Numbered from the stretch's first letter, positions 9,687 through 20,998 are shown. The stretch is DNA of 64,000 nucleotides from Burkholderia sp. WSM2232 (GCF_000472545.1 NZ_AWZV01000012.1:29225-93224), one strand, 5' to 3'. Numbers and translations: made by a program. The notes: generated from the letters alone by a model not told the origin.

Positions 9687-9861
9687 ACCCCACGACTTTT
9701 TTGACGCGACTCACGCCAGCTTTCGCGTATTCCGCTTCACCGCCCGCCTCACCGTTCGGAGATTGTAAATATTGATGTGCAGCCGACTGTCACGGTCGTG
9801 GTGTGCAGGCGGTGGATCGTGACTGCAAAGCTGACGGACGGGCCGATTCGCCAAATGATAC

Positions 9862-12228
9862 ATGCCGCCTAGACAGCTTTCCCAAACGAATCCCTCTTGT
9901 GCCGCGATGCCGCGCAAAAGGCGGCTCGTCGCGGCGTTAATCGCCGTTCCGGGCCTCGTGCCCGCGCTTGCTCACGCCCAACTGGTCGGCGAGGCCGCGC
10001 AGCCGCAGCCAATCGACCCACCGTGGGGCATGCGGCTCGCTCCGCAGCTCGAAGACCATGTGCTGCAGCCCGGACAGAAGCCGGCCACCTTCGTACTCGG
10101 CGACTCGACCAACGGCACGACAGACCAGGACATGGCCGTCAAGGGCGCAGCGGAAGTGCGCCGCAATACGGTGGTGATCAAGGCCGACGCGCTGCATTAC
10201 GATCAGGACACGGACATGGCCGATGCATACGGCCAGGTCCACGTGAACAACAACGGTACGACGTTTGCCGGGCCCGAAGCACATCTGCGCGTGGATTCCA
10301 GCGAAGGTTTCATGACGGCGCCCAAGTACCGCTTCAACGTGACGGGCGGCTCGGGCAGCGCGGAGCGCGTCGATCTGCTCGACAACGAGCGCTCTGTGTT
10401 CACCAAGGGCACCTACACGGCCTGCGCGTGCTCGGACAACCCGGCGTGGTACATCAAAGGCAGCGAGTTCGATTTCGACACGGGCGCCGACGAAGGCGTG
10501 GCCTACAACAGCGTGCTGTTCTTCCAGGGCCTGCCGGTGTTCGCATCGCCGTGGCTGTCGTTTCCGCTGTCGGGCGAGCGGCGCAGCGGTCTTCTGCCGC
10601 CCACCTTCTCATTGAGTTCGACGAACGGCTTCGAACTCTCGGTGCCGTATTACTTCAACATCGCGCCGAATCGCGATCTGACGTTCACGCCGCGTCTGAT
10701 CTCCAAGCGCGGTGTGCAGTTGCAGACTTCGTTCCGCTATCTGTCGCCCACCTATTCGGGCTCGATTACCGGCGAATTCCTGCCGAACGACCGGCTGACA
10801 AAGACCAACCGCTACGCGCTGTATATCCAGCACAACCAGAACTTCGGCAACGGGTTCGGCGGCTACATCTACTACAACAAGGTTTCGGACAACACGTATC
10901 CGGAAGACCTGTCGTCGTCGGTCAATCAGTTCATGAACGGCACCCAGCTCCTGTATCAGCAGGAAGCGGGGTTGACCTATAACAACGGCCCGTGGTCCGT
11001 GCTCGCGCGCGAGCAGCACTGGCAGACGCTCACGCCGTCGGTCGCGCCGTATGGCCGCGAGCCGCAATTGAACGTGAAGTACGCGAAGTACAACGTGGGC
11101 GGCTTCGACTTCGGTGCCGAGGCGGACTACACGAACTTCCGCATCACGACCGAGGACATGACCCAAGGTCAGCGGGTGATGTTCAACCCGTACATTTCGT
11201 ACTCGGTGGTGGGGCCCGGCTACTTTGTCACGCCGAAGGTGCAGTGGCATTTCGCGTCATATAACCTCAACAACATCAGCGGCGACGTGCCCGTTGGTAC
11301 GCCGAAGAATTTCACGGAATCGATTCCGACGCTGACGTTCGACACCGGCCTGATTTTCGACCGCTCGGTGCGCCTCTTCGGCGAGGATTACATCCAGACG
11401 CTGGAGCCGCGCCTGTACTACGTGTACACGCCGTATCGCAATCAGGCGTCCGCGCCGCTCTTCGATACCGCCGAGTCCGACTTCGGTCTCGCGGAAATCT
11501 TCACGCCTAACACGTTCGTCGGCAACGACCGTATCGCGGACGCGAACCGGCTGACCGCGGCCATCACCACGCGCTTCATCAACCCGGCAACGGGCGACGA
11601 GCGCGCGCGCTTCGTGATCGCGCAGCAGTACTACTTTCAGGATCAGCGTGTCACGCTGCTGCCGAATCAGACCAGCACGCAGGCCACGCATTCCGATCTG
11701 ATCGTGGGTGCGTCAGTCAAACTCGGAGCCGGTTTCGCCTCGGAAACTGCGTTCCAATATAATGCGGACAACAACCAGCTGGTCAAGACGAGCGTGGGTT
11801 TCGGGTTCAGTCCGGCCAGCGGCAAGGTGCTCAACGTCGCCTATCGTTACACGCGCGCGAACACCACGCTCGTCAACCAGCCTATCAACCAGGTGCTGGT
11901 TTCGGGGCAATGGCCGCTGTCGCATCGGGTATTCGGGGTTGGGCGGTTCAATTACGACCTCGGCGGGCATCGGGTTGTCGACGGACTCGTCGGTCTGCAG
12001 TACGACGCCGACTGCTGGACGCTCGGCGCGGGTATTCAACGCTACGCAAACGGGCTGAATACGTCGGGGCACCAGCAGTCGAGCACGCGCTTTCTCGCGC
12101 AGTTGACGTTCAAGGGTTTGTCGAGCGTCGACAACGGGCTGATTGCCGCGTTCCGCAGCAGCGTGGCAGGCTATACGCCGCTGCCGCCACCGCCGCCGCC
12201 GGAATCGCGGTTCATCAATTACGAATGA
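9862..12228 (+). CDS. lptD: LPS-assembly outer-membrane protein LptD
   Basis: 788 aa. A signal peptide (basic RKRR, then [17 protein letters not shown] with likely cleavage after AHA) is preceded by about 15 extra residues; ATG 9907 is an alternative start. An OstA/LptA-like periplasmic domain follows (about 75-260), then the large beta-barrel ending in aromatic-rich strands and a proline-rich tail (PLPPPPPPE) near the C terminus. Two Cys (CAC, about residues 188-190) sit in the N-terminal domain and another in the barrel, consistent with the inter-domain disulfides of the family. It inserts LPS into the outer leaflet with LptE. surA begins 76 bp downstream. Confidence 0.96.
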   Translation: MPPRQLSQTNPSCAAMPRKRRLVAALIAVPGLVPALAHAQLVGEAAQPQPIDPPWGMRLAPQLEDHVLQPGQKPATFVLGDSTNGTTDQDMAVKGAAEVRRNTVVIKADALHYDQDTDMADAYGQVHVNNNGTTFAGPEAHLRVDSSEGFMTAPKYRFNVTGGSGSAERVDLLDNERSVFTKGTYTACACSDNPAWYIKGSEFDFDTGADEGVAYNSVLFFQGLPVFASPWLSFPLSGERRSGLLPPTFSLSSTNGFELSVPYYFNIAPNRDLTFTPRLISKRGVQLQTSFRYLSPTYSGSITGEFLPNDRLTKTNRYALYIQHNQNFGNGFGGYIYYNKVSDNTYPEDLSSSVNQFMNGTQLLYQQEAGLTYNNGPWSVLAREQHWQTLTPSVAPYGREPQLNVKYAKYNVGGFDFGAEADYTNFRITTEDMTQGQRVMFNPYISYSVVGPGYFVTPKVQWHFASYNLNNISGDVPVGTPKNFTESIPTLTFDTGLIFDRSVRLFGEDYIQTLEPRLYYVYTPYRNQASAPLFDTAESDFGLAEIFTPNTFVGNDRIADANRLTAAITTRFINPATGDERARFVIAQQYYFQDQRVTLLPNQTSTQATHSDLIVGASVKLGAGFASETAFQYNADNNQLVKTSVGFGFSPASGKVLNVAYRYTRANTTLVNQPINQVLVSGQWPLSHRVFGVGRFNYDLGGHRVVDGLVGLQYDADCWTLGAGIQRYANGLNTSGHQQSSTRFLAQLTFKGLSSVDNGLIAAFRSSVAGYTPLPPPPPPESRFINYE

Positions 12229-12304
12229 CGCTCGCCCGGTCATTCATCGAATGCGAAAAGACGGGCCAGGCGTGCCCGACATCATTGGAGTATCTGTGGC
12301 AATC

Positions 12305-13657
12305 ATGAAAAAGCTTCGCTTGGCAACGCTCGCGGCAGGTCTTGCCGCGGTGGCGTCTTTCCTGTCGGTCGCGCCGGTACAGGCGCAGGCGCTCGCCGGC
12401 AACCGTGGCCAGACTGTCGACACGATTGCCGCCGTGGTCAACAACGGTGTCATTACGCGGCGCGAGCTCGACGAGCGCGTGGGCCTGATTGCCCGGCGTC
12501 TGAACCAGCAGAACGCGCCGGTTCCGCCGGCCGACCAGTTGCGTCAGCAGGTGCTCAACCAGATGGTGCTGGAGCGCATCCAGTTGCAGAAGGCGAAGGA
12601 AGTCGGCATCAACATCGACGACGCGGCTGTGCAGAAAACGCTCGAGCGGCTCGCCCAGGCCAATAACCTGTCGCTCGACACGTACCGCGCGCGCATCGAG
12701 GCGCAAGGCGTGCCCTGGTCCACGTTCACGAGCGACGCACGCACCGAGCTCACGCTTTCGCGTCTGCGCGAGAAGGAAGTGGACAGCAAGGTCACGGTGT
12801 CGGACGCGGAAGTCGCGAACTACATTGCCAGTCAGCGCGGCCCGAATGCCGGCGCGACGAGCGACCTGCACATGCAGCACATCTTCCTGAAGGCGCCCTT
12901 GAACGCGCCGCAAACGGATATCGAGGCCGCGCAGAAGAGGGCCGACGCCTTGCTCGCCGAAGCGAAGGGCGGCGCCAACTTCGAAAAGCTCGCGAAGTCG
13001 AATTCGCTAGCGCCGGATGCGGGCAAGGGCGGCGACATGGGCTACGCGTCGCCGTCGAAGCTGCCGCCGGAGTTCGTCAAGGCGGCTTCGTCGCTGCGGC
13101 CGGGGCAGGTTAATCCGGAAGTCATCCGCACCAGCGACGGCTTTGAAATCGTGCGTCTCGTTGACCGCCGCACCGGTCAGGGCACGAGTTCGGACGCACC
13201 GAAGCTCATGCAAACGCACGTGCGTCACATCCTGCTGCGCGTGGGCGACGGCATGTCCGAGCCGCAAGCGCGTCAGAAACTGCTCGAAATCAAGCGGGAA
13301 ATCGCCGCGGGCGGCGACTTCGCGAAGTTCGCTCACACCTATTCGCAAGATGGTTCGTCGTCGCAAGGCGGCGACCTCGGCTGGATCAGCCCGGGCGAAA
13401 CCGTGCCGGAATTCGAGCGTGCGATGAACACGCTGCAGGACGGCCAGATCAGCGACCCGGTGCGCAGCGAATACGGTTATCACCTGATTCAGGTGCTCGA
13501 GCGCCGCGAGGCGCAAGGCTCCATTGCGCAGCAAATGGACCTCGCGCGCCAGGCCATTGGTCAGCGCAAGGCGGAGCAGGCTTACGCCGACTGGCTGCGC
13601 GAACTGCGCGACACCGCTTATGTCGAAGTGAAGCCTGACCTGTCGAGCATTCAGTAA
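12305..13657 (+). CDS. surA: Periplasmic chaperone and peptidyl-prolyl isomerase SurA
   Basis: 450 aa from the ATG at 12305; an in-frame GTG three codons earlier is possible. The signal peptide is [19 protein letters not shown], cleaved around QAQA. A SurA N-terminal chaperone domain begins at [20 protein letters not shown]. Two parvulin domains start near residues 183 ([11 protein letters not shown]) and 299 ([13 protein letters not shown]). It escorts unfolded beta-barrel proteins, LptD among them, across the periplasm to BAM. It sits between lptD and pdxA in the usual order, and pdxA starts 5 bp after its stop. Confidence 0.96.
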   Translation: MKKLRLATLAAGLAAVASFLSVAPVQAQALAGNRGQTVDTIAAVVNNGVITRRELDERVGLIARRLNQQNAPVPPADQLRQQVLNQMVLERIQLQKAKEVGINIDDAAVQKTLERLAQANNLSLDTYRARIEAQGVPWSTFTSDARTELTLSRLREKEVDSKVTVSDAEVANYIASQRGPNAGATSDLHMQHIFLKAPLNAPQTDIEAAQKRADALLAEAKGGANFEKLAKSNSLAPDAGKGGDMGYASPSKLPPEFVKAASSLRPGQVNPEVIRTSDGFEIVRLVDRRTGQGTSSDAPKLMQTHVRHILLRVGDGMSEPQARQKLLEIKREIAAGGDFAKFAHTYSQDGSSSQGGDLGWISPGETVPEFERAMNTLQDGQISDPVRSEYGYHLIQVLERREAQGSIAQQMDLARQAIGQRKAEQAYADWLRELRDTAYVEVKPDLSSIQ

Positions 13658-13662
13658 CCGTC

Positions 13663-14673
13663 ATGAACAGCGCCGCCCCGTCCGCCAGCTTGCCGTTGCA
13701 AATTGCGATCACCACCGGCGAGCCGGCCGGCGTGGGTCCCGAGCTCACGGTGCAAGCGTTGGCCGGCGCGGCAACGCACTGGCCCGGCGCGCAGTTCACG
13801 GTGCTGGGCGATGCGGCGCTTCTCGCGGAACGCGCCCGGGCAGTGGGCGTGGACTGGCATGCGCTGGTGGCGGACGGCAAGCGCGTTCAGGTGCAGCATC
13901 GGCCGCTCGGCGCGCCGGCGATTGCGGGCACGCTGAACGCGGCTAATGGACGCTACGTGCTCGACCTGCTGGACAGCGCGATAGACGGCGCGATGGCCGG
14001 CACTTTCGACGCAATCGTCACCGCGCCGCTGCAAAAAAGCACCATCAACGACGCAGGCGTGCCCTTTACCGGCCACACCGAATATCTGGCGGAACGCACT
14101 CACACGCCGCGCGTCGTCATGATGCTAGCGGGCACCGGCAAGCGTGCGTTGCGGGTGGCGCTCGCCACCACCCATCTGCCGCTCAAGGACGTGTCCGCCG
14201 CGCTTTCCATCGAGGGGCTCGTTCAAACGCTGCGTATTGTCGATCACGACTTGCGGCATCACTTCGGTCTGCCCGCGCCGCGCATCCTGGTGACGGGACT
14301 CAACCCGCACGCGGGCGAAAACGGCTATCTGGGCCGCGAGGAGATCGACGTCATCTCGCCGGCGCTCAAGCTCGCGAACGGGGAGGGCATCGACGCGCGC
14401 GGTCCCTACCCGGCCGACACGCTGTTTCAGCCGCGTTATCTGGACGAAGCGGACTGCGTGCTCGCCATGTTCCACGATCAGGGCTTGCCGGTGCTCAAGT
14501 ACGCAACGTTCGGCGAAGGCATCAACATTACACTCGGCTTGCCGATCATCCGCACGTCGGTCGATCATGGAACCGCGCTGGATCTCGCGGGCACCGGCCG
14601 TGCCGACGCGGGCAGTTTGATCGCCGCGATCGACACCGCGGTTTCCATGGCGCAGCACCGCCGCGCGGGCTGA
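13663..14673 (+). CDS. pdxA: 4-hydroxythreonine-4-phosphate dehydrogenase
   Basis: 336 aa, the normal family length. [16 protein letters not shown] opens the protein, GHTEYLAE and [12 protein letters not shown] carry the metal-binding histidines, and [16 protein letters not shown] is a hallmark of PdxA. It catalyses NAD-dependent oxidation in the DXP-dependent pyridoxal phosphate pathway, in the cytoplasm as a dimer. The start lies 5 bp after the surA stop, so translation is probably coupled. Confidence 0.96.
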   Translation: MNSAAPSASLPLQIAITTGEPAGVGPELTVQALAGAATHWPGAQFTVLGDAALLAERARAVGVDWHALVADGKRVQVQHRPLGAPAIAGTLNAANGRYVLDLLDSAIDGAMAGTFDAIVTAPLQKSTINDAGVPFTGHTEYLAERTHTPRVVMMLAGTGKRALRVALATTHLPLKDVSAALSIEGLVQTLRIVDHDLRHHFGLPAPRILVTGLNPHAGENGYLGREEIDVISPALKLANGEGIDARGPYPADTLFQPRYLDEADCVLAMFHDQGLPVLKYATFGEGINITLGLPIIRTSVDHGTALDLAGTGRADAGSLIAAIDTAVSMAQHRRAG

Positions 14674-14837
14674 TTCAACGCTGCTTATGCCGCGCTCGTC
14701 GTTCGGCGCGGCTGCGCGGACCTTGGCGATTCGGCGTTGCTGATTGAGCCTCGGTGGTTCGGCCTCGATAATTCAGCGTTGTACCAGCAGCCTCGCGTGG
14801 TCTTTTTTCAAGCAGTTCTCACTTTAGCGTTTCTCCG

Positions 14838-15668
14838 ATGTCCACCAGCAGACAGCAGCAAGGCCGACACCAAGGTCATATCGCCCGCAAGCGTTTCGGT
14901 CAGAACTTTCTGGTCGACATGGGCGTGATCGATTCGATCGTCGACGTGATCCGGCCGCAGCGCGGCGAGCGCATGGTCGAAATCGGGCCGGGGCTCGGCG
15001 CACTCACCGAGCCGTTGATCGAGCGTCTGGCCACGCCCGAGGCGCCGCTGCATGCCGTCGAACTGGACCGCGATCTGATCGGGCGTCTGAAAAACAAGTT
15101 CGGCGCTCTGCTCGAGCTGCACGCGGGCGACGCGCTCGCGTTCGACTTCGGCTCGCTTGCGGCCCCGGGCGACGCGCCGTCGCTGCGCATTGTCGGCAAC
15201 CTGCCGTACAACATTTCGAGCCCGCTGCTGTTTCACCTCACGTCGTTCGCGCATCGTGTCATCGATCAGCACTTCATGCTGCAGAACGAAGTTGTCGAGC
15301 GGATGGTGGCCGAGCCCGGCACGAAGGCGTTCAGCCGTCTTTCGGTGATGCTGCAGTACCGTTATGTGATCGACAAGCAGCTCGACGTGCCGCCCGAGGC
15401 GTTTCAGCCGCCGCCGAAAGTCGATTCGGCCATCGTGCGCATGATTCCGTATGCGCCGCACGAACTCACGCCGGTCGACGAGCGCGTGCTGGGCGAGGTG
15501 GTCACCGCTGCGTTCTCGCAGCGGCGCAAGATGTTGCGCAATACGCTCGCCGCATTGCGCGATAGGGTGGATTTCGACGCGATCGGCTTCGATCTGCAGC
15601 GCCGCGCCGAAGACGTGCCGGTGGCGGAATACGTGCGCGTGGCGCAACTCGTGGCGGCCAAGGCCTGA
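14838..15668 (+). CDS. rsmA: 16S rRNA dimethyladenosine transferase RsmA (KsgA)
   Basis: 276 aa. It contains the SAM-binding [13 protein letters not shown] and the catalytic [12 protein letters not shown] (NLPY motif). The N terminus has the usual [10 protein letters not shown]. It dimethylates two adjacent adenines near the 3' end of 16S rRNA late in 30S assembly. It is separated from pdxA by 164 bp in which I see no gene or clear promoter. Confidence 0.96.
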   Translation: MSTSRQQQGRHQGHIARKRFGQNFLVDMGVIDSIVDVIRPQRGERMVEIGPGLGALTEPLIERLATPEAPLHAVELDRDLIGRLKNKFGALLELHAGDALAFDFGSLAAPGDAPSLRIVGNLPYNISSPLLFHLTSFAHRVIDQHFMLQNEVVERMVAEPGTKAFSRLSVMLQYRYVIDKQLDVPPEAFQPPPKVDSAIVRMIPYAPHELTPVDERVLGEVVTAAFSQRRKMLRNTLAALRDRVDFDAIGFDLQRRAEDVPVAEYVRVAQLVAAKA

Positions 15669-15670
15669 GC

Positions 15671-15684
15671 GCGCGGCGCCGCGC
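15671..15684. other. Palindrome between convergent rsmA and DMT gene
   Basis: GCGCGGCGCCGCGC, a perfect 14-bp palindrome just after the rsmA stop in the 34-bp convergent gap. No T-run follows. A terminator role is possible but unproven. Confidence 0.35.
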
Positions 15685-15702
15685 TTGTCGCCGGCGTTTG
15701 CG

Positions 15703-16641
15703 CTAGCTTGCCGCTGTACGCTTGCCCGGCGCATTGACGAGCGCGATGCCCGTCAGCACCAGCGCTGCTGCCATGAGAAAGCGCAGGCTGAACGATTCGC
15801 CGAGCAGCAGCACGCCGAAGGTCACGCCGAAAAGCGGCGTCAGAAACGAGAACACCGACAGCCGCGACGCGACGTAGCGCGTGAGCAGCCAGAACCACAG
15901 CAAATAGCTGACGAACGCAACCACCACGGCCTGGTACGCGAGGCTCGCAACCACGAGCGGCGTGACCGCGTCGACGTGCGCGTCGCCGAGCGCGAGGGCC
16001 AGCGCGAGTAGCACCACCGCGGATACCGTGAGTTGATAGAAGAGCGTCTTGCTCGCGCTCGAATGCGCAAGCCGGGTGGCGCGCACCACCACGGTCGTCG
16101 CGGCCCAGGCGACGCCCGCCAGCACGCCGAGGGCGTCACCGGCCACGCCGGCCAGCGACGAGCCGCGGGCCGCCGCGCCGTGCAGGAAGCCATCCGCGAA
16201 AGCCAGCGTCATGCCGGCGAACGCCACGGCAATGCCGAGCCATTGGAACGGCCGCATCCGCTCGCCTTCGACGAACCAGTGCAGACCGAGCGCCGTGAAG
16301 CACGGCGCGGTGTAGAGAAACACCGCCATGCGCGACGCGCTGGTCAGCGTGAGCCCGAGGAAAATGCACACGAACTCGGCCGCGAACAATATGCCCGCCA
16401 GCAGGCCCGCGCCGAGCGTGCCGTCGTCGCGAAACAGCGGCGTGCCGCGCGAGCGAGCCCATCCCCACACGAGCAGCGCTGCGATGGTGGAGCGCAAGCC
16501 CGCCTGAAAGAGCGGCGGCAGCGCCGCATTGGTGGTCTTGATAGCCACTTGCTGGAAGCCCCAGATCGCGCACAAGCCGACCATCAGCAGAACGGCGAAA
16601 CCATCGGGGGCGCGACGCGTAGGCAGGGCAGTGGTGCTCAT
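15703..16641 (-). CDS. EamA/DMT-family inner-membrane transporter
   Basis: 312 aa with about ten hydrophobic segments arranged as two EamA repeats of five (first from residue 15, LLMVGLCAIWGFQQVAIK; second from about 160). The family includes amino-acid and metabolite exporters of the RhaT/EamA type. No feature fixes the substrate. It is encoded opposite rsmA and transcribed away from the downstream porin. Confidence 0.88.
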   Translation of the reverse strand: MSTTALPTRRAPDGFAVLLMVGLCAIWGFQQVAIKTTNAALPPLFQAGLRSTIAALLVWGWARSRGTPLFRDDGTLGAGLLAGILFAAEFVCIFLGLTLTSASRMAVFLYTAPCFTALGLHWFVEGERMRPFQWLGIAVAFAGMTLAFADGFLHGAAARGSSLAGVAGDALGVLAGVAWAATTVVVRATRLAHSSASKTLFYQLTVSAVVLLALALALGDAHVDAVTPLVVASLAYQAVVVAFVSYLLWFWLLTRYVASRLSVFSFLTPLFGVTFGVLLLGESFSLRFLMAAALVLTGIALVNAPGKRTAAS

Positions 16642-16981
16642 GTGGGCAATGTGTATGGCTCGAGGCGAGACAGGTTGAACGGCGCAGTGAGTACGATAGC
16701 AAACCTGCTCGCCTGCCTAGCCGATCACCCCATCGCCTACGCGTGCTTCTCGCAAGTCGCAAGTCATTTGCTGATTTGACGGACGCGGCGCAACGCTCGC
16801 GCAACACCTATTTCTTGCCACGACGGTTTCGCGCTAAGGTTCGACGGAAGTTCTGTCGGTACATTCACACGCGTCGGCGTCGAAGGTTCCGAGCTTCCGT
16901 AGGAAGCCGCGCCAGCCGGCAATGCCCGCGTCAGCAGCCAGACTCTGTCCGCGCGAAGCGGACCCGCTACGAGGAGAGCAC
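16642..16981. other. 340-bp divergent intergenic region before the porin
   Basis: No gene is seen. It holds three small inverted repeats: an imperfect one centred at 16850 (16842-16858, CGAC/GTCG outer arms), a 6-bp stem GCTTCC/GGAAGC (16893-16907), and GTCCGC/GCGGAC (16947-16963) just before the porin ribosome-binding site GAGGAG. The last two would lie in the porin mRNA leader, where porin mRNAs are often controlled by small RNAs. No convincing -10/-35 was found. Confidence 0.45.
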
Positions 16982-18094
16982 ATGATGACCCTGAGCAAAG
17001 GCGCGGCGGCGGTGGCGTTGATGTCGCTCGGTTGTCCGGCGGCGCAGGCGCAGTCCAGCGTGACGCTCTACGGCGTGGTGGACGAGAGCGTGCGCTATCT
17101 GACTCACGCCAACAAGGCCGGCGATTCGTCGCTCGGTCTCGGCACGGGCGGCATGACGCAAAGCCGCTGGGGCCTGAAGGGCGTGGAAGATCTGGGCGGC
17201 GGCTGGTCCACCTTCTTCAAGCTCGAGAATCGCATCTACATCAACAGTGGGCAGAGCGACCCGACCTTGCCGTTTTTCAACGAAGCGCAGATCGGCGTGC
17301 GCTCGAATTCCTACGGCCAAGTGATTTTCGGCCGTCAGTACAACGTCATGATCGAAGGGATCACGGTAGCCGGTTACGGCAGCAATCCGTGGATTCCGTA
17401 CGACTTCAGCTTTCAGCCCGAAGTGACGATGACAGGCGGCATCTGGACCAGCAACCAGGTGCAGTATCAGGCGAAGTACGAGGGCCTCAGCTTCGCGGCG
17501 GGCTATGCGTTCGGCGGCAACGCGGGCAACTCGTATGGCACCCAGATCGGCGCGGCGGCGGCCTATGCGCCTGGGGGCGGACCGTTCACCTTCGGGGGCG
17601 CGTATGAAGAGTCGAAAGACTCGGTCAACGGCGCGTCGGCAAAAGCGTGGACCTTCGGCGGCTCCTACACGTGGGACAAGACGCGCTTTTCGCTCGGCTA
17701 TATCGTCAATCGCGCCGACGCCGGCTTTTCCACCTTCGCCAACGGACCATTCACGGCACCTGTGCTTGCCGCGCTCAAATACACGGATTTTTCGCGGCGG
17801 CGCATGTTCATGGGCGGCATCACGCAACAGGTCGGCAACGCGTGGCACTTCGCAGCGAACGTTTGGCGGACATTGCAGGACGGCAAGACCGCCGCGAAAG
17901 ACGGCTCGGCATGGCAATACCAGCTCGTGGCCGACTACGCGCTGTCAAAGCGCACGGACGTCTACGTCGAGGGCGACTATTCGCTGTATCGCGGCGATCT
18001 GATCGGCGCGCAACTGCAAGGCGTGAACGGCGTCGGGCTCGCGCAAAAGGGCTCGCAAATCGGCTTGATGGCGGGGCTGCGGCATCAGTTCTGA
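16982..18094 (+). CDS. Gram-negative trimeric porin (Burkholderia type)
   Basis: 370 aa from the ATG at 16982; a second ATG follows at once, and GAGGAG lies 6-10 bp upstream. The signal peptide ends [16 protein letters not shown], and [10 protein letters not shown] is the first beta-strand typical of the Gram_neg_porins family. The protein is rich in Gly, aromatics and alternating strands and ends in the outer-membrane signature with a terminal Phe (GLRHQF). It should form a 16-strand trimeric general-diffusion pore. Monocistronic. Confidence 0.94.
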   Translation: MMTLSKGAAAVALMSLGCPAAQAQSSVTLYGVVDESVRYLTHANKAGDSSLGLGTGGMTQSRWGLKGVEDLGGGWSTFFKLENRIYINSGQSDPTLPFFNEAQIGVRSNSYGQVIFGRQYNVMIEGITVAGYGSNPWIPYDFSFQPEVTMTGGIWTSNQVQYQAKYEGLSFAAGYAFGGNAGNSYGTQIGAAAAYAPGGGPFTFGGAYEESKDSVNGASAKAWTFGGSYTWDKTRFSLGYIVNRADAGFSTFANGPFTAPVLAALKYTDFSRRRMFMGGITQQVGNAWHFAANVWRTLQDGKTAAKDGSAWQYQLVADYALSKRTDVYVEGDYSLYRGDLIGAQLQGVNGVGLAQKGSQIGLMAGLRHQF

Positions 18095-18209
18095 AACGCG
18101 GCGACGGGCAGCTTCACGGCAGCTTTGTGAACGCTTTGCCGCCTGCAGCGGCGGTCGAATCGGGGTACATTTACGCTCTCGACATACATCAAGCAACAGG
18201 GAGTACACG

Positions 18210-18596
18210 ATGCGCCTGCTTCACACCATGCTCCGGGTCGGCGACCTGGACCGTTCGATCGCGTTCTACACCGAACTGCTCGGCATGAAGTTACTGCGCC
18301 GCGAAGATTATCCGGAAGGCAAGTTCACCCTGGCATTCGTCGGCTACACGGACGAGCGCGACGGTACCGTCATCGAATTGACGCATAACTGGGACACGCC
18401 GTCGTATGACCTCGGCACCGGTTTCGGACATCTGGCCGTCGAGGTGGAAGACGCGTATGCGGCCTGCGACAAGATCAAGGCGCAAGGCGGTACAGTCGTG
18501 CGCGAAGCCGGACCGATGAAGCACGGCACGACCGTGATCGCGTTCGTGACCGATCCTGACGGCTACAAGATCGAGTTCATTCAAAAGAAAAAATAA
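18210..18596 (+). CDS. gloA: Lactoylglutathione lyase (glyoxalase I)
   Basis: 128 aa, the usual size of proteobacterial GloA. It has two beta-alpha-beta-beta-beta modules: [20 protein letters not shown] with the first metal His, VIELTHNWD with the Glu, [11 protein letters not shown] with the second His, and KIEFIQKK with the final Glu. It isomerises the methylglyoxal-glutathione hemithioacetal to S-lactoylglutathione and is usually Ni-dependent in bacteria. A good ribosome-binding site (AGGGAG) precedes the ATG. Confidence 0.95.
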   Translation: MRLLHTMLRVGDLDRSIAFYTELLGMKLLRREDYPEGKFTLAFVGYTDERDGTVIELTHNWDTPSYDLGTGFGHLAVEVEDAYAACDKIKAQGGTVVREAGPMKHGTTVIAFVTDPDGYKIEFIQKKK

Positions 18597-18620
18597 GCGC
18601 GGCGTGAGTGACGAGGCCGC

Positions 18621-18658
18621 GCGCCGTGCCATGTCGGAACCGCGGCTTGGCACGGCGC
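18621..18658. terminator. 11-bp inverted repeat between gloA and ygjP-like gene
   Basis: GCGCCGTGCCA (18621-18631) pairs perfectly with TGGCACGGCGC (18648-18658) across a 16-nt loop, 25 bp after the gloA stop in a convergent gap. It lacks a T-run, so it may act as an RNA-stabilising stem or a Rho-assisted stop. Confidence 0.45.
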
Positions 18659-18705
18659 TAGAGCATTAACGCGGTTGCACCGCGGCAGAGCCGCGCAGCG
18701 CACGA

Positions 18706-19590
18706 CTATAACGTCGGCAGCAACTCCGGCGGATGCGACTTCAGCGTCTGCCGCGCCTCGCGGAACTCCGGAAAAATTGATTCCACCGTTTGCCAGAAGC
18801 GCGGGCTATGGTTCATTTCCCGCAGATGCGCAAGCTCGTGCGCGACGACGTAGTCGATGATGGAAAGCGGGAAGTGAATCAGCCGCCAGTTGAGGCGAAT
18901 CTTGCCGTCGCTCGAACAACTGCCCCAGCGCGTGGCCGCCGACGAAAGCGCATACGCGCGATAGTTGACGCCCAGTTTCTCGGCATAAATAGCGAGGCGC
19001 TCGCCGAACAGACGCTTCGCCTCTCCTTGCAACCAGCCTTGCACACGGTCCTTGATCTGCTGCGGGTCGGCTTGCAAAGGCAGCGGCACTTGCAGCGCGC
19101 AATCTTGCGCGCTGAACGCGAGCGTGCCTTGCGGCGAGCCTAATTTCACGCGCACCGGCTGGCCGAGATAGGGCACTTGCGCGCCGTCTTTCCAGTCCAC
19201 CTTCGGCAGCGCACGCTGTTCGACACGCGTTTGCCACTCAATCAGCTTCGCGAAAATCCAGCGTTGCTTTTCCGTGATCGCGGTTTCAATGTCGGCGAGC
19301 GTGACCCAGCGCGGCGCGGTGATCGTGAGTCCGGTGCTGTCGATGGCAAAGCCAATCGAGCGGCGCGCCGAACGCTTGAGCGCGTAATGCAGCGTGCGTG
19401 AACCGATGGTGAGGCTGCGTAGCTTGCTGCCGTCCGGTGCGAGCGGCACGGCAGGCTGCTCGCGTTGAGTCGAGCTGGGCCCGGACGGGGAAGGGGACGA
19501 CGACGTCGACCCCGGCTCGGCAAAGAGCGGGAGATCGAGCTGCCGGTTATCGAGCGCCGCAGCGGGCTGTGGCGTAGGAGACTTCTGCAT
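18706..19590 (-). CDS. YgjP/SprT-like zinc metallopeptidase
   Basis: 294 aa. The first 65 residues are low complexity (Ser/Pro-rich). The YgjP/DUF45 core follows with YALKRSARRSIGFAID and, near the C terminus, the zinc motif VVAHELAHLREMNHSPRFW (HExxH with a third His downstream). A cytoplasmic or DNA-associated protease or hydrolase is possible; the biological role is not established. It is the last gene of the glyQ-glyS-gmhB-plsC run, 44 bp after plsC. Confidence 0.85.
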   Translation of the reverse strand: MQKSPTPQPAAALDNRQLDLPLFAEPGSTSSSPSPSGPSSTQREQPAVPLAPDGSKLRSLTIGSRTLHYALKRSARRSIGFAIDSTGLTITAPRWVTLADIETAITEKQRWIFAKLIEWQTRVEQRALPKVDWKDGAQVPYLGQPVRVKLGSPQGTLAFSAQDCALQVPLPLQADPQQIKDRVQGWLQGEAKRLFGERLAIYAEKLGVNYRAYALSSAATRWGSCSSDGKIRLNWRLIHFPLSIIDYVVAHELAHLREMNHSPRFWQTVESIFPEFREARQTLKSHPPELLPTL

Positions 19591-19634
19591 CGGATTCGGC
19601 TTCGCGCTGTTACGCCTTCGAGGGCGTGGGCGCG

Positions 19635-20393
19635 TCAGATTGGTGCGGCGGCGGAACCGCTTTCCGCCGCGCGATACGCAGCGGGATCGATGCGACGCAT
19701 TTCAGCTTCGATCCACTGTTCGACGCGCGTGTTCACTTCATCGGGCGTGAGCCCCGTTGTCTGAATCGGCTTGCCGATCGACACTGTGACTATACCCGCA
19801 TATTTGAGAAACGAGTTGCGAGGCCACACGCGTCCGGCGTTGTGCGCGATCGGCACGACTGGCGCGCCGCTGGCTATCGCGAAGCGTGCGCCGCCCGTCT
19901 TGTACTTGCCCTGCTTGCCGGTGGGCGTACGCGTGCCTTCCGGAAACATGATGACCCAGGCGCCTTCCGCCATGCGCGCCTTGCCTTGCCTGATGACCGA
20001 CTCGAACGCGTACTTGCCTTCCTTGCGGTCGATGTGAACCATCTTCAGCAGGCCGAGCGCCCAGCCGAAAAACGGCACGTACAGCAGTTCGCGCTTGAAC
20101 ACGTAGCACAGCGGCCGCGGCATCAGCGCGGGAAAGGCGAGCGTTTCCCATGCCGACTGGTGTTTGGAGAGCAGCACGGCTGGACCGTCGGGCAGATTCT
20201 CCATGCCTTGAATCGTGTAGCGAATGCCATTGAGCCAACGCACCACTATGAGCGTGACGCGGCACCAGCCGGCCGCCATCCAGTAGCGTTTATCGGCGCG
20301 CATGAACGGAAACGCGATGAAGCAGGCCATCGCGTACGGCACCGTGAACAGTACGAAGTAGATCAACAGCAGCAAGGAACGGATGAAGCGCAT
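19635..20393 (-). CDS. plsC: 1-acylglycerol-3-phosphate acyltransferase
   Basis: 252 aa from the ATG at 20393. An N-terminal membrane helix (RSLLLLIYFVLFTVPYAMAC) is followed by the acyltransferase block KHQSAWE, the H-x4-acidic motif with Glu in place of Asp, and FPEGTR. The Glu variant is frequent in this proteobacterial subgroup. It adds the second acyl chain in phosphatidic acid synthesis at the inner membrane. It is 40 bp downstream of gmhB in an apparent operon. Confidence 0.9.
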   Translation of the reverse strand: MRFIRSLLLLIYFVLFTVPYAMACFIAFPFMRADKRYWMAAGWCRVTLIVVRWLNGIRYTIQGMENLPDGPAVLLSKHQSAWETLAFPALMPRPLCYVFKRELLYVPFFGWALGLLKMVHIDRKEGKYAFESVIRQGKARMAEGAWVIMFPEGTRTPTGKQGKYKTGGARFAIASGAPVVPIAHNAGRVWPRNSFLKYAGIVTVSIGKPIQTTGLTPDEVNTRVEQWIEAEMRRIDPAAYRAAESGSAAAPI

Positions 20394-20433
20394 CGGCGTG
20401 GTCTGTATGGGTTGAGGACGCGCGCGGTGCGCG

Positions 20434-20988
20434 TCATTCCTGGGCGTCGGCGAGAAAGTCGAGCACGAATGCGCGCAGATCGTCATGCACGACTGTGCCT
20501 TCCGGCAGGCCGCCGGCCGCGAGCGTCTTGCGGCCCTTGCCGGTCAATACCAGATGCACCGGATGCCCGAGTGCCGTGCCTGCTTGCAGATCGCGCATCG
20601 CGTCGCCGACCACGGGCGTGTTCTCGGGATCGACCTCGAAGCGCTCGTTGATCATCTTCAGCATGCCCGGTTTCGGTTTGCGGCATTCGCAGTGATCTTC
20701 GGCCGTGTGCGGGCAAAAGAACACCGCGTCGATGCGTCCGCCGACAGCCGCCGCCATGCGGTGCATCTTGAGATGCATCGCGTTCAGCGCATTCATGTCG
20801 AACAGCCCCCGGCCGATGCCCGACTGATTCGTCGCGACCGCGACGCGATAGCCGGCCTGGCTCAGGCGCGCGATCGCTTCGAGCGAACCCGGCAACGCGA
20901 CCCATTCGTCCGGCGACTTGATGAACGCGTCCGAATCGACGTTGATCACGCCGTCGCGATCGAGGATCACTACTTTCTTGGTCGGCAT
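20434..20988 (-). CDS. gmhB: D-glycero-D-manno-heptose-1,7-bisphosphate 7-phosphatase
   Basis: 184 aa HAD-family phosphatase. The nucleophile motif is ILDRDGVIN, motif II VATNQSG, and the structural zinc cluster FCPHTAEDHCECRKPKPGML gives the Cys/His ligands characteristic of GmhB. It dephosphorylates heptose bisphosphate on the way to ADP-heptose for the LPS inner core. It starts 10 bp after glyS and precedes plsC. Confidence 0.95.
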   Translation of the reverse strand: MPTKKVVILDRDGVINVDSDAFIKSPDEWVALPGSLEAIARLSQAGYRVAVATNQSGIGRGLFDMNALNAMHLKMHRMAAAVGGRIDAVFFCPHTAEDHCECRKPKPGMLKMINERFEVDPENTPVVGDAMRDLQAGTALGHPVHLVLTGKGRKTLAAGGLPEGTVVHDDLRAFVLDFLADAQE

Positions 20989-20998
20989 GGCGTGCGGC

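Noticed and set aside
9711..9917. A 68-aa minus-strand frame upstream of lptD
   Set aside because: It overlaps the lptD start, has no clear ribosome-binding site and an unlikely composition.
19635..20393. PlsC with Glu instead of Asp in the H-x4-D motif as a sign of inactivity
   Set aside because: H-x4-E is common in this proteobacterial subgroup and FPEGTR is intact, so the enzyme is probably active.
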